Origin: Euryodendron excelsum
Lineage: Eukaryota > Streptophyta > Magnoliopsida > Ericales > Pentaphylacaceae
Assembly: GCA_033060915.1 (NCBI GenBank)
Contig: CM065386.1
Coordinates: 10,316,001 to 10,380,000 of the forward strand
DNA: 64,000 bases
Direction: 5' to 3'
A model generated the notes under the pieces. That model worked only from the letters and a program-made list of their open reading frames with translations, made no database searches and had not been told where the DNA came from. Position numbers and translations under genes: made by a program. Below are positions 1 through 10,936 of the stretch, one piece after another; within the stretch, counting starts at the first letter, position 1; each line of letters opens with the position of its first letter.

Positions 1-1425
1 GATATGACACAAGTTGGTATATTCTTACTTCGCTCTTTTTCAACTAAGCAAATTCAAGTGGACTTATTATCCAAAGGGTTCTGAACTTCGCATTTACTTT
101 TAATACATGTCTTTTCTTAGACCTTTTATTATTTTTTTAATCTTTGTTTGGTTAATTACTTTATCCATCGTGTACATAGTTTTAGACCAAAAAAAAGCTT
201 ACAACCATTCTTTCTTCCTCTCTCACTCAGAAACACCGTTTGTGCGGAGATAGGGAGTCCAGTGATGGTTATTAGGACAACTAATAATAGACATTATAAG
301 AATTAATGTTTTTCTTTTGGAATAACTACAAGAATTAACGTTGAAAACAATGAATATGGAGCTCCAATTAAAAAAATTCTCCATGTAATATTGAAGACTA
401 GAAAATTATTTGAGATGCAAGAGCAATTTAGCAACATGGAGATAGAATTGCAACCAAATACAATTAAAATGAAGTAAACTTGTAGTTGGAAGTCATTTTC
501 TTTTCGTGTTGCTTCCAACAAATGTATGGTTGGAAGGGGAAGCTCAGTCTTGCAAACAACAGATGTGGCTATAATTCTTGTGTTGGCCCATTGTTTTGTT
601 AGGCAATTCTAGACAAATGATCTTCCAAATAAGTGTCAAGTCTCCCCCATTAGCCATTTTTTTCCCAACAAATGAGGCAATACTAAGGCAAGTAAATGTA
701 CCTTTCAAATTGAGTCACATCAAGGCTGGGAAATGAAAAGATAAAGCTCAGATTAGTGCAATCAAAGGTGTAAATTGCTTCAGAAACAAATTAATGTAAA
801 AAGTTGTCCTTGTAATATTATCATATGAAGGCTTTGCTTTTCTCTGTGTTTATCAATCATTATGTTTTTATTTTTCAAACCTACTTGTGATGGGGAAGCC
901 ATTGTGAGCTGCACTTTTGGCCCCTACCATTTCCATCATTTATCTTCCATACCATGCTTGACAGGTTTTTGACTCATGACTTGTGTTTGAAGCTGGACCT
1001 TATTGCTTGTAACCCTAGCTGATACTGACTACTAACCAATTTTCATGCTGGACTCCTGCTGATTGGAGGCCAGGGTAAAAAGATTCAACAAAAAACAGAA
1101 GCAAATTCACTATCTGTTATACGTTAAATAATACATAGAGTGACTCCCGGTATAGCAGTAAAAGTAAGACGTGTAGGTTGTTCAAGAAACTTCTGCTGTG
1201 ATTGGTAACATGCCGCAACATATGGTATCAGTTTAGACTGTTTTACACATTCTCCTTCCATCATTGTTCATATGAGATTTTAACAACCTCCTAAAATAGT
1301 GTGTAGCAAAGAGAAGGGTTGCCCCAGTGGTTTGGGCCTTACATTCCCCTACTCCCAAATATAACTAAAGATACTAATATTGCTTTCTATTTGTTCCAAT
1401 GAACTTTACTTTTCATTAATGTGTT

Positions 1426-1426
<1 letters not shown>

Positions 1427-1460
<34 letters not shown>
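1427..1460. repeat. (CT)17 microsatellite
   Basis: An uninterrupted dinucleotide CT run read directly from the sequence. It lies in intergenic DNA with no adjacent gene. Confidence 0.95.
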
Positions 1461-1463
<3 letters not shown>

Positions 1464-3129
1464 TGGTCCACAGCCTATACAGCAAAGTCTTCAGATTCAT
1501 AGTGCAAAGATGGATGTGGACAAAAAGCTTTTTTCACATGCTGAGTGATCTTGGAACTTAGTTGGCCTTTCTAGAGTTGTGTATACATAACAACTCTCCA
1601 CCAAACCAAGGATGCTTTTACTTCTTTGTTTTGAGATGATCTCAGATTCAACAAATAATCAGTCCTATGAAAAACATGATGGAACTAAGGTGAAAAAGCA
1701 AAAAGAAAAAGAAAAATGTTATCTTCTTTTTGTTTATCAAAGAAATTGGCAGAGAATCTAAAGGTTGGGAACATATGTGGGAAGAGTGCTCATCGAAAGT
1801 GATGGGGACATGACTTCTATGTAGTACATAGAGCCATATGGTTACATTTTCTGAAGAGTTGCAGTTGTTGCCACCTGGACATAATCCCGGTGACCGGAGG
1901 GGTCCCCGGGAGGCCCCCCTCCCCGGAGATTTCTTGAATGCCCCCTCAGAAGGACGACACGTAGAGAGGAAATACAAGAAGAAGAGTGCATATTATTGGG
2001 GTCCCCTTTCTTTGTTCTGCAAGATAGTTCTTGAGAGAGGTTGTGTTCATATAATCTCATAAAGAAGAAACCCCACACGTGCATACGTGCGACAATTTTT
2101 ACTATAGATACAATGAATATGGTATGCTTAATATGTGACATCTCAGCAAAAATAAATGACACTCATTTAATATAGCAAAAATAAATGAAACGTGAACGTG
2201 CCATAAAATGACTCTGTGGAGTGACAAAATGTGCAAAAACGAGCATTACTGATCATATTGTGACTTGTAATATGGCATATTTTAGCGTATCTGCGAAAAC
2301 ACCCACTAGCTAGATATGTCATATCAGCTGGGTGCACTAAGCGTGCCTGAGGCTAGCACAACCACATGTTAGTTGCAAGATTTGTCATTTTTTTGTTTAA
2401 TGCTTGCAACTTTAATCTAGGTGCTTCAGTACTTTCGAGTTTCGATTGCTATTTCATGACCAACGCTACAAATTTGGCGGTTCTATATTAATTGGCGAGA
2501 TTGCATTGAAGTTAATTATTTTTTAGTGTTCACGCCATTAGTTCAAATGCATAACTATGTTAAGCTATTTGTAAACTTAAGGAAAGGAAGAGATAATAAT
2601 AATTTTCCTTCTTTGATTTGGATTTTAGCTTAGGAGAAAAGAGAAAAATAATTTAAAATATGTACAAAAAAATTATTTTTCTTTTCACTTTCTTTTCATT
2701 TTTATTCTCTTTTATTTTCATTAGTTATTGTATTATTTTTCTTTCTCTTTCCTTTTAAATATCGAAGGAAAAGTGATATTCCTTTAGTTTTTCTTTGCAA
2801 AACCCAATAAATAGGAAGAAAAAAAAATAGTTTTCCTCTAATTTTTACTTTATTTTCAAACAGAACTAATGTTTTACAAAGACAACAAATCTGAGGATTT
2901 TATAAGCCATACTTATATACTATATTAAAAGAGAACAGTAGAGTTTGATTAGAATCTGTCAAGTTTTCACATGCTTAAACTATCTTAATAATAAAAAAAT
3001 AATAATAAATTTTTTATATTGTATTTTGATTTGACCAACTAGGAGCACACTTACTTAAAAGAGAATGCTACAATTTGTACAAATATAAAATCATGAAAAA
3101 CTACATCACTGTCATTACTTGCACACACA

Positions 3130-3137
3130 ACACGTGT
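3130..3137 (+). promoter_or_regulatory. G-box / ABRE-like palindrome upstream of XERICO-type gene
   Basis: The palindrome ACACGTGT, with the CACGTG core at 3131-3136, lies about 230 bases upstream of the TATA element at 3368. This is the classic binding core for bZIP (ABF/GBF) and bHLH factors. XERICO genes are known to respond to ABA and drought cues, so an ABRE here is sensible, but its function is inferred from position and sequence only. Confidence 0.45.
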
Positions 3138-3367
3138 GGTCAGAGTCTAGTATATATGATTTAACAAAAGCTTATGAAAATTACATAAATAACATATTTT
3201 CATATATCTGGGTAAGTTGATCATTTTCAAGGTAAATAATGAAATTAGAGCATTAATAATAAAACAAAAACAAATTAGAGATAAGCTAATGATGGTACGT
3301 AAACTAACCATGGTTAAGGAACATGAGTCAAGCTAGCCGAACATCGCCTGTGGGGCCAGGGACTGCA

Positions 3368-3374
3368 TATAAAT
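3368..3374 (+). promoter_or_regulatory. Probable TATA box of XERICO-type gene
   Basis: TATAAAT sits about 215 bases before the proposed leader splice donor (3585). It is followed by a pyrimidine-containing leader without obvious coding potential. The transcription start would be expected near 3400. Confidence 0.5.
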
Positions 3375-3584
3375 TAGCGAATTGGAGGGTGAGGAGGGCC
3401 ATCATCATCACCATCGTCGGCCATTATAGGCACTGTAGAAATCCATACCCTTCTTGGGATCCGCTGAATCGCCCTCCCTAACAAGACCCTTCTCTAAAAT
3501 CTGAGTCACTTTCATACCCAATTCTATATAGTCTATACAATCTCTACATAGTTCCATATAGCTCAAACTTTGAAGCTCAACCCT

Positions 3585-5306
3585 GTAAGCCGCTCTCTCC
3601 CATTTGTTCCTTGTTTTTACAAAGAGTTCTTCTTCTTTTCTTTTTTCTTTTTTTCTGGGTTAAAATTTTGCTCTTTGTGGTGCATTTTTTGTGTTTTCAG
3701 TGGCAAAAGAACATGATCTGAATTAGATCTCAATTCTCAGTCACCTTTTCGTAAATTTTTTTTCCTCCTGAAATCATTTGATTAAAGTCCTCCATGCGTT
3801 TTTTTTTTTTTTTTTTTTTTCTGCTTTTGTCTCTCCTTTTTTTTTTTTTTTTTTTGGTTGCTTCTGATCTTCCTAACCTGACTATATTTGGCAATCTCAT
3901 GTTTCATGGGCTGATTAAAGATTAGATCTCCACATTGGATTTTTCTTTTTTCCTTTTCTATGCTGCGATATATTGGGTGGCCATACAATTCGTGTAGATT
4001 GGCCGTACACGATGCATAATCTTTATATGATATTATTCTAAAATTGGAATCAACTTTTGACTACTGCGTCTTGGATAATTGGATCTCTTGTAGATGAATT
4101 ATCTGATTTTTTTTGTTGTTGTTGTTGTGATAAGCATGAATTATCCAATATTCTATTATCTCTGATGCATATCTTCCTGTTTTTCCAGTACTGCTCTCTT
4201 TATTTCTTCACTGTCATTAGCTTATGCAGTTATGTGTGTGTCTGTGTGTTTATAATTTAAGCACAAGTTTCAATTATTGCCTTTCAGCAAAAAGAAAAAG
4301 AAAACCCATGATAATTATTGTTTCTGATAGAAAAATAGAATTAATATCCTGTTTCGGTAATCTGGTTTGTCCTTTCTGTTATTTTATTTTTGATTTTTGC
4401 ACATCAGTTTTCTTGAGCCCCTTTCAAGGCTTTGTTTCCATTAATGGATTTCCTAGTTACAAGTTACTATTGTTGATCTCTCACCCTTCTATTTTGAAAT
4501 CGTTTTACCCTTTTGTTCCATTCATAGTGGATCTCCGTGGCATTTTGTGACTGTAGTTGTAAAGGTTTAAGCTTCTTTTGCTAACTATGTTTCAACATAA
4601 CCTACACTTTTCGTCATAGAGTTCTTCCTTTTTTGGGATATGGTTATACAGGATTTCAGTTTCTACTTCGTTTTTTTTTTTTTCCCTCTTTGTTTATTTT
4701 TTCCAGAATGTGTATTATATTTACAATTAAGGAAAATGGAGGAAGAGACAAAACACCTGACGTTGGCTTTTTCAGAGAATATTTCTCTCCAAAATGCAAT
4801 CTCTGGAAACTTAAAAAAGTTAGGCATCGGTTATATTCAAGAAACATGTTTTTACTATACCTATGTTCTTAGGAACATGATTTTTTCCGTCATTTTGCTT
4901 TTCTGTATAGGAAACAAAAAAGAAAATGGAAAAAGGTGAAAAAAAGGAACAGAAAAGAAAAAGAGAACCTAAAAGCATCACTTTTTTTGTTCATGGAAAA
5001 CAGGCGGTTTTCTTATTTTAAAAAAGAATGAAAACAGTTCTTCGAAGCTGAAGCTGACTTGATTGGTAATAATGCCATTTTCATTTCAACATTTTTGAAG
5101 AATTGACAAGTTTCTTGAAATCTTTATCTTTTAAAATCTTGTCGGACTAGCCACATGGTTCTTACAAACTTTTTATAGTAGATTCTTTCAATTATGAAAA
5201 CAAATTTCTGGGAAAGATAATAAAAAGTTTTTGGTCTTGTGTGGATTTTCTCCTTGCATTTCTCTCATCTGGGTTAGAGAGTTAACTTTTCATTTCTTAC
5301 ATGTAG
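3585..5306 (+). other. Proposed 5' leader intron of XERICO-type gene
   Basis: A good donor (CCCT|GTAAGC, GT at 3585) follows the leader. The acceptor is TGTAG ending at 5306, or the alternative GCAG ending at 5313, both just before the ATG at 5320. The interval is T-rich, with two long T homopolymers at about 3801-3820 and 3839-3855, as expected of a plant intron, and it has no coding content. The intron is inferred from these splice signals; no transcript was seen. Confidence 0.55.
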
Positions 5307-5319
5307 GTTGCAGTCAAAT

Positions 5320-5775
5320 ATGGGTCTCTCACCTTATCCAACTCCAGCTGACGGAATGCTACGCATAATTCTGGTAAACACAGCCATATCCATCTCCATT
5401 GTCAAAGACATAGTCCTTTCAATCCTTCATGTTGTGGGCATCCACATCGCATCGAGGGAAGAATATCCTGTTGAGAATCCTTCAGATTCATATGAATGCC
5501 GTGGAAGTCCCCCGGAGACCTATATGGAGGAGTTCCGTAGCCGGACCCCAGCAGTACGATTTGACACTGTGGCAGGCGGCCACCGGCCTGAACGAGAGTG
5601 CTCGGTTTGCCTGACAGAGTTTGAGCCTGATGCAGAAATAAATCACCTTCCTTGTGGCCATGTTTTCCATAGAATGTGCTTGGAGAAGTGGTTGAAGTAT
5701 TGGAACATCACGTGCCCTCTTTGCAGGACTCTCATGGTGCCAGAGGAAGAGGAGGAAGATACTGCTCCGATGTGA
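5320..5775 (+). CDS. XERICO: RING-H2 E3 ubiquitin ligase, XERICO type
   Basis: A 151-residue protein, close to the usual size of XERICO proteins (about 160 aa), starting MGLSPYPTP as this family does. A hydrophobic segment at about residues 13-42 should anchor it in a membrane. The RING-H2 finger is complete: C94, C97, C112, H114, H117, C120, C132 and C135 match the C-x2-C...C-x-H-x2-H-x2-C...C-x2-C ligand pattern, so it should bind two zinc ions and recruit an E2 enzyme. An acidic tail (EEEEED) ends the protein. In Arabidopsis, XERICO raises ABA levels and drought tolerance. The start at 5320 is chosen because it gives the family N-terminus directly after a splice acceptor. The coding region is a single exon preceded by a leader intron. 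The orthology call rests on my recognition of the N-terminus and RING layout; a close RHA-type RING-H2 paralogue is the alternative. Confidence 0.88.
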   Translation: MGLSPYPTPADGMLRIILVNTAISISIVKDIVLSILHVVGIHIASREEYPVENPSDSYECRGSPPETYMEEFRSRTPAVRFDTVAGGHRPERECSVCLTEFEPDAEINHLPCGHVFHRMCLEKWLKYWNITCPLCRTLMVPEEEEEDTAPM

Positions 5776-6921
5776 GCAGTTCACAACCAAATGATGCTCC
5801 TTGAGGAAGACACGGTGTATAGCGTAGTTATGTATATAGAGTTTACATGAATGCATGCATCGACTGGGCGAGGTTAGACCTGTGTTTATGCGCCAGTATT
5901 AGGTGTGTTGTAATGACTTACCTCAGTAACCAAAATTATATTGTACATATTTTGTGAGGTTTATGATGTTCTAAACATCTTGAGCTTTATGCTTTATGGA
6001 AAGAGTTTCCTCCTTTTTGTTAAATTATATCAGAGCAAATCTGTTTTCTGTATTTCTAAACCTTAGCCCATTTCTGAATCTCTCCATCCTGATATACTTT
6101 TGTCTGCATTAGGAGTAGATGCCACATTCATGTCCTCATGAGGATGATAGTTTAGAGGAAAGGGGCTTCCGGTATTTGCCTACTAATCAAGCACAGCCAA
6201 AACTGGGATCACCCTTAAATCTTGGCCACTTTAATCCATGACATTTCAACACTTTGCAAATATAGATGACCATGAAGTAGAATTGTATGATGCTACATCT
6301 GATTAACTCACTATAGTACTCTGTTTGCCCTGTTTAAAATGAATGGCAGAGGGCTATGACTCTTTCTTCCTACCTGATATGGCAGTAATCCCAGAAATCA
6401 GATGAATTCTCCTGACAAAAAAAATTTATAACCCATTTTTTTTAATGCAAATTAGGAATTAGCCTCGGACGAAGTTTGGCAAATCCAGAACCTATATACA
6501 AAAGGTGCATAATAGTACATAGCTGCCATTGCCCTTTTTATCTCTTAACTTCTAGGTTGAACTTGGCATCTGATCCCCATCCCAAAACCCCTTAATGCTT
6601 CACATTGATAAAAGTCTTTTCAGCCATGCCAGAAGAGCTAGATTCCTTATTGATTGTTAACACTGCAAATTTTCTCTTTATACTGAGCTAAACAACACCA
6701 TAATGCAAAACCAGACAAATCAAAATAAACTAGCACCGGATGAAACTTACATCGTGATATTAAGTACCAAACCTCAATACTTCAATGAAAAAACATAAGT
6801 TACTGATAAGCAAGTTCTGATCATCAAGCTCTCAGATATTAACAGAAACAAATTCAACCACAATAGGTCATTATTAAATTCATACTTGCAGAGCAAGCAC
6901 GAAACCAGTAACGAATCCAGC
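5776..6921. other. Convergent intergenic region (two 3' ends)
   Basis: This stretch holds the 3' untranslated region of the XERICO-type gene on the left and the 3' end of the short minus-strand gene on the right. I see no further coding potential, RNA gene or element. Confidence 0.6.
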
Positions 6922-7242
6922 TTATTGAGCATGCAGTTGGTCGCACATTCTGGATGGTTTGCTCTCGAACTCAGAGAGTTTAGCGCTGACAGAGGCTAAC
7001 TCGGAAAGTTTAGAGCCAACAGACATGCTGTGGCTAGTTTGGGTAGGATTTCTGTGGTATCGGCAGCGAAAAGATCCAGCATGAGTGGTTGGAGAGCAGA
7101 GGCAATTGTATTTTGCACTTGGCATCTTTCGTAGAGCCCCTGGAGATGATGGCAGTGATGAGGTTACAAATGTTGAGCTCTTCATCTCCTCCAAGTTTAG
7201 ATGTGGCACAACTATCTTTTCTTTCTCAGACTTTTCACCCAT
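6922..7242 (-). CDS. Small serine-rich-protein-like plant protein
   Basis: A single-exon gene for a 106-residue protein. The core, residues 47-63 (CLCSPTTHAGSFRCRYH), is the signature of a small plant family usually annotated as serine-rich protein-like. The invariant pattern CLCSPTTHxGSFRCxxH carries three Cys and two His residues that could bind a metal, though no function is established. Upstream, residues 22-40 are Ser/Thr/Pro rich. Downstream the protein is Ser/Leu/Glu rich and may be flexible. There is no signal peptide or membrane segment. The ATG at 7242 is the first in frame and gives a normal family length. Family membership is secure from the motif; the biological role is unknown. 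Confidence 0.82.
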   Translation of the reverse strand: MGEKSEKEKIVVPHLNLEEMKSSTFVTSSLPSSPGALRKMPSAKYNCLCSPTTHAGSFRCRYHRNPTQTSHSMSVGSKLSELASVSAKLSEFESKPSRMCDQLHAQ

Positions 7243-8726
7243 TCTTGTTCTGGATTAAGCTGGGCAGGCGTAATTAGCATTAGATATCGAACCCCAAAAA
7301 ATAATAATAATAATAACTTATGATGCAGGTTTTCTTCTATCTAGAAGAATAAAACAGTGATAGAAGAAAACAAGGATTTCAAAGCACCCTTCATTTCTTC
7401 AAGGGTTCAATGCCTCTGTGGTATACTCTTATATACTGCTACATTTTCCAGTAATTGGAACTGTTCATTGGTTAAAACCAAAACAAAAGTTCCAGTACCC
7501 AAACAAACAGCCCTCAGCTAGGTGTTTCCCTAAAAGCAGATTGTATGCCATGAATGCTCAGTTGAGGGGGAGAAAAAAAAAATTTGAAATTTTCTTTTGA
7601 TTAAAGTCAACTTGAGATTTCCTGAAATTGACAACTAAAAATGTATACTTTCTCATAATTCATGCCAGAAGTTTTAGAGAAACAACAAAAACAAAGCCAA
7701 TGCTGTCCAAAAATGGAGTGGTTGTTGATCTCTGATGTACTAGAAGAAGATGTTTGTTGTATTTTCACATATAGAAATGGCACCTGGATTGTTAAACTGA
7801 ACTATAAAAGTTGTCTAAGATCAAAGCCCAAAGATCTATGAATTGTCGCATGCTTGACTAGCTACGCAGATAAACGACCCTACATCTTTTTTACGTCTCC
7901 CGCAATCCAACCTCTTGAAAGAAAAATTAAAAAAAATCTCCAAGAACATAGGTGTAGGACAGAATTATACATGAATGAGACTTCGTATAATTTTCGAAAA
8001 TAAATTAGTTTCATTTTCTTTTAGTGTTCTTTGTTTTTTTCCTTGGGTTTTTTCCACAGAGCTGACAGAAATGTTACTTTTGCAAAAAAAAAAAAAAAAA
8101 AAAAAATTAGTTTGTTATTTTACAACTATGTAAGTTAAAATTTGAAACCATAATTAGGGGGAAGGATTCAAAAAAAAAAAAAATTTTGTTTGGCGAGTTG
8201 TCCTTTTAATAATTATTTGAGAAATTCCCTTTTCAGAAGTTACAAAAACAAAATTGTCCATAATTTCCACCAAATAGACTCTACATAAATGATAAACCCA
8301 TGAATGTATAAATGAATTGTTCCTCTTGAGGAATGAAAGGTATAGATCTAACTGAGAATGATATCATGCATTTATAATGCATTCCTATAGAAAATGCTTA
8401 ACCAATGCTAAATCCAATTCCCCAAACAGCATGTTAATGATCAACCCAAAACACCATATACTTTTCACAACAATGTCAATAATAGATTTGACCAACTAGA
8501 GAGCCTTAGAACTCTTGACATGACACAATACTAATGGCGTTTGTCTTCTCTCAAAACACATCTTTAAGGAATCAAGAAATTTAGCCATCATTTTCGTGTT
8601 GTTTGAGAAAAGAAACAGAGAAATGCCATGAAGCTGAATAAATGGAAGCATTATAAGAAAGATTGATGCAAAATTACCTTGTGATATTTCCACTTTGCTG
8701 AGATTTCCCTTGCTCAGTTAAATTTT

Positions 8727-8730
<4 letters not shown>

Positions 8731-8767
<37 letters not shown>
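8731..8767. repeat. (GA)n microsatellite
   Basis: About 18 uninterrupted GA units, read directly. Confidence 0.95.
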
Positions 8768-8771
<4 letters not shown>

Positions 8772-8908
8772 TAAACTGCTTGGGAAAGGTTTCAGGAATT
8801 TGATTTTCTGGTTCAACCAATCCCGCGGTTGTTACTCGATCTGTCCAGGCTGGATTAAACCCTTACTTTTGCACCACAAAATGGCTTTACTTTTATTAGA
8901 AAGTGAAC

Positions 8909-9154
8909 GCTATGTTTGAATTTTAAATTTGTCACCAAAAAAAATTAAAGAAAGTAAATATACTTATCTTTTTATGATTACCAAAATAAAGAAAAAAAGA
9001 ATTGTTTAGGAGAATTTTACAAATAACTATTTATTTTCTTCTAATTTTTCTAACACAACCCAATAGAATTTTTCTTTTTAGCATTCTTCACTTCATTTTA
9101 TTTTCTTATTTTTTATTTTTCTTTCCTTTCATAAATTCAAAATTTAAACATAGC
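8909..9154. mobile_element. MITE-like inverted-repeat element, copy A
   Basis: A 246-base AT-rich interval with terminal inverted repeats. The left end reads GCTATGTTTGAATTTTAAAT and the reverse complement of the right end reads GCTATGTTTAAATTTTGAAT, which is 18 matches in 20. It has no coding capacity. A second element with related ends is at 39890-40090, and a half copy is near 52951. No clear target-site duplication was found, so the superfamily is not assigned. Confidence 0.55.
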
Positions 9155-10117
9155 ACAATGGAAATAAATTATTTCACGTGACAGTTGGAAATAAATGTGG
9201 TAACCACTAAGGTAGCACCTCTAGTGTGATACATACAGGACCCCAAAAAGGCAAACGAGAAATGTGATTCAATTAGAAAATTTATATAGAATTTCTATAT
9301 TAAAATTATGTAGGTTGATTAAGATTTTTTTACTTCAAAACAAAACACTCATCATAATGGCTCTTATTTATAAAAATATCATTTGCTATATCATTTTGAA
9401 GGATTTTTATGTAAAAAAAAAATTAGAAAAGAATAATATTGTTCAAAAAAACAAAAAAAGAATGGAATATAACGGTTGTGGTTTCATAACCTTTAATAGC
9501 TCCATTCATCATTTGTTAAGAAGATAACCTTTTAGCCTCCATAAGATATAGATGATCATGAGGGGTAATTAAAATGTTATGCAATAAAAAATAAAGGCTA
9601 AATTACAGCCGTTAATGGGTAAATTGCCCTTTACAAAATCATATTGCCATTACAATCTCCTCGTATATGTGTAAGCAAACACCTATAAATAAATCACATC
9701 CATTCACTTCTCTGTAACCAAACAATTTCAAAACTCATTGACCCCTCCCACTGATTGCATACCATCAACTAGGATGATAAATGAGCTGAGTTGAACTGAG
9801 TAATCAGCTATCCAATTTTAGTTTAAAATTTAATGGGTTTTAAAATATGTTCAAGTTTCAAACTTACGTTCAAAATGTATTCAACTTATTTCATAATAAG
9901 CTGATCTTGTACAAATTTTTAATGAGCTGGATATAAGCCAATCGAGCTTGGAGTGCCTTCGTTTGTTTTACAAACCTAAGTGGAACCACCACACAGGAAC
10001 CAGTGTCACCACCCACCCAAACATTCGCAGCCATCTCCATTCTATAACCAGTATCACAGCTCCAACTAATCACAGCCACTTCTATTCTATTTTTCACCAC
10101 CATCAGTCCTAGGGTCC

Positions 10118-10120
<3 letters not shown>

Positions 10121-10152
<32 letters not shown>
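10121..10152. repeat. (TC)16 microsatellite
   Basis: Uninterrupted TC dinucleotide run read directly. Confidence 0.95.
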
Positions 10153-10155
<3 letters not shown>

Positions 10156-10936
10156 CCCCTCATTGTTAAATTAAAGAGCGTGGTTAAATTAGGCAATGAT
10201 TTTGAAATGAAAAATGTTATTTTTTTCTACCAAAATGATGTGACAATAACATTATTATAATTAAGAACCACCATGATAGGTGTTTCATTCTAAAGTGAAT
10301 GGCTCGTATCTAATCATAACATTTGAGTGATAAATTCTGTATGAATTTTTTTGTTTGCATTATCCTTCTGGAATTTATGTTTAACTAAATTATGAAGGTC
10401 CACAGTGTCAAATGTGACTGGAGCTTCTGTTGCTGCCAAGAAGCTCCAATTACATGGCTCATCGATGAACTTCGGCTGCGAAATAGATAATGGCGGTGGA
10501 AGTTGCGGTGTTTATAGAAGTATGGTTTCAAAGATTGGGGTTTTGTGATGATAGATCCTGTTATCAGAAATGAGTTTTGGGGTATCTCAGGCTTTCCTCA
10601 ACAGGCAGAAACAACCATGATCAAGCTCCACCGAAAATAATCGAGACTGAAATTAATCCAGGACTTCGGAAGACAACAAGAACAATCAATAATAAGCAAA
10701 ATTAGAACAAACTCCATCCTGATTTAATACCATATAATTGAGTACATGAGAGAAAATTCAAACAGAAAACTGAAAGTGCAGCTATAACAACACAAGGCCA
10801 AGTAATAGGGCATTGATTGTTGTTTATCTAGAAGTACAATGACAAATGCGAATGTTAATTAAATTGCAAACTACCAATTAAGACCACAATTTCCGAAATG
10901 TAGCAGCAAGAATGTTTCCAACCTCTAGAATAGGGA

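Larger units (their letters stand above)
1..3350. other. Intergenic region upstream of the XERICO-type gene
   Basis: No convincing gene is visible. The DNA is AT-rich with frequent stops in all frames. It contains a (CT)17 microsatellite at 1427-1460, a short GC-rich patch at about 1880-1945, and long pyrimidine-rich or A/T-rich tracts at about 2580-2870. The last few hundred bases are the likely promoter of the gene that follows. Confidence 0.6.
7243..10936. other. Intergenic region with microsatellites and an inverted-repeat element
   Basis: No supported gene. It contains (GA)n at 8731-8767, (TC)16 at 10121-10152, an A-rich run near 8085-8106, and an inverted-repeat element at 8909-9154 listed separately. 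The stretch 10400-10640 is somewhat richer in G+C and lies just beyond the stop of the next minus-strand gene, so it may be 3' untranslated sequence, but I cannot support a reading frame there. Confidence 0.55.

Noticed and set aside
1838..2062. 74-codon frame with a Gly/Pro/Arg-rich segment, considered as a CLE- or CEP-type signalling peptide
   Set aside because: There is no signal peptide and no match to the CLE, CEP or related C-terminal consensus. The composition is explained by the GC-rich patch.
10400..10640. GC-richer stretch beyond the O-fucosyltransferase-like stop, considered as a separate small gene
   Set aside because: No frame longer than a few dozen codons with recognisable content; better explained as 3' untranslated or decayed sequence.
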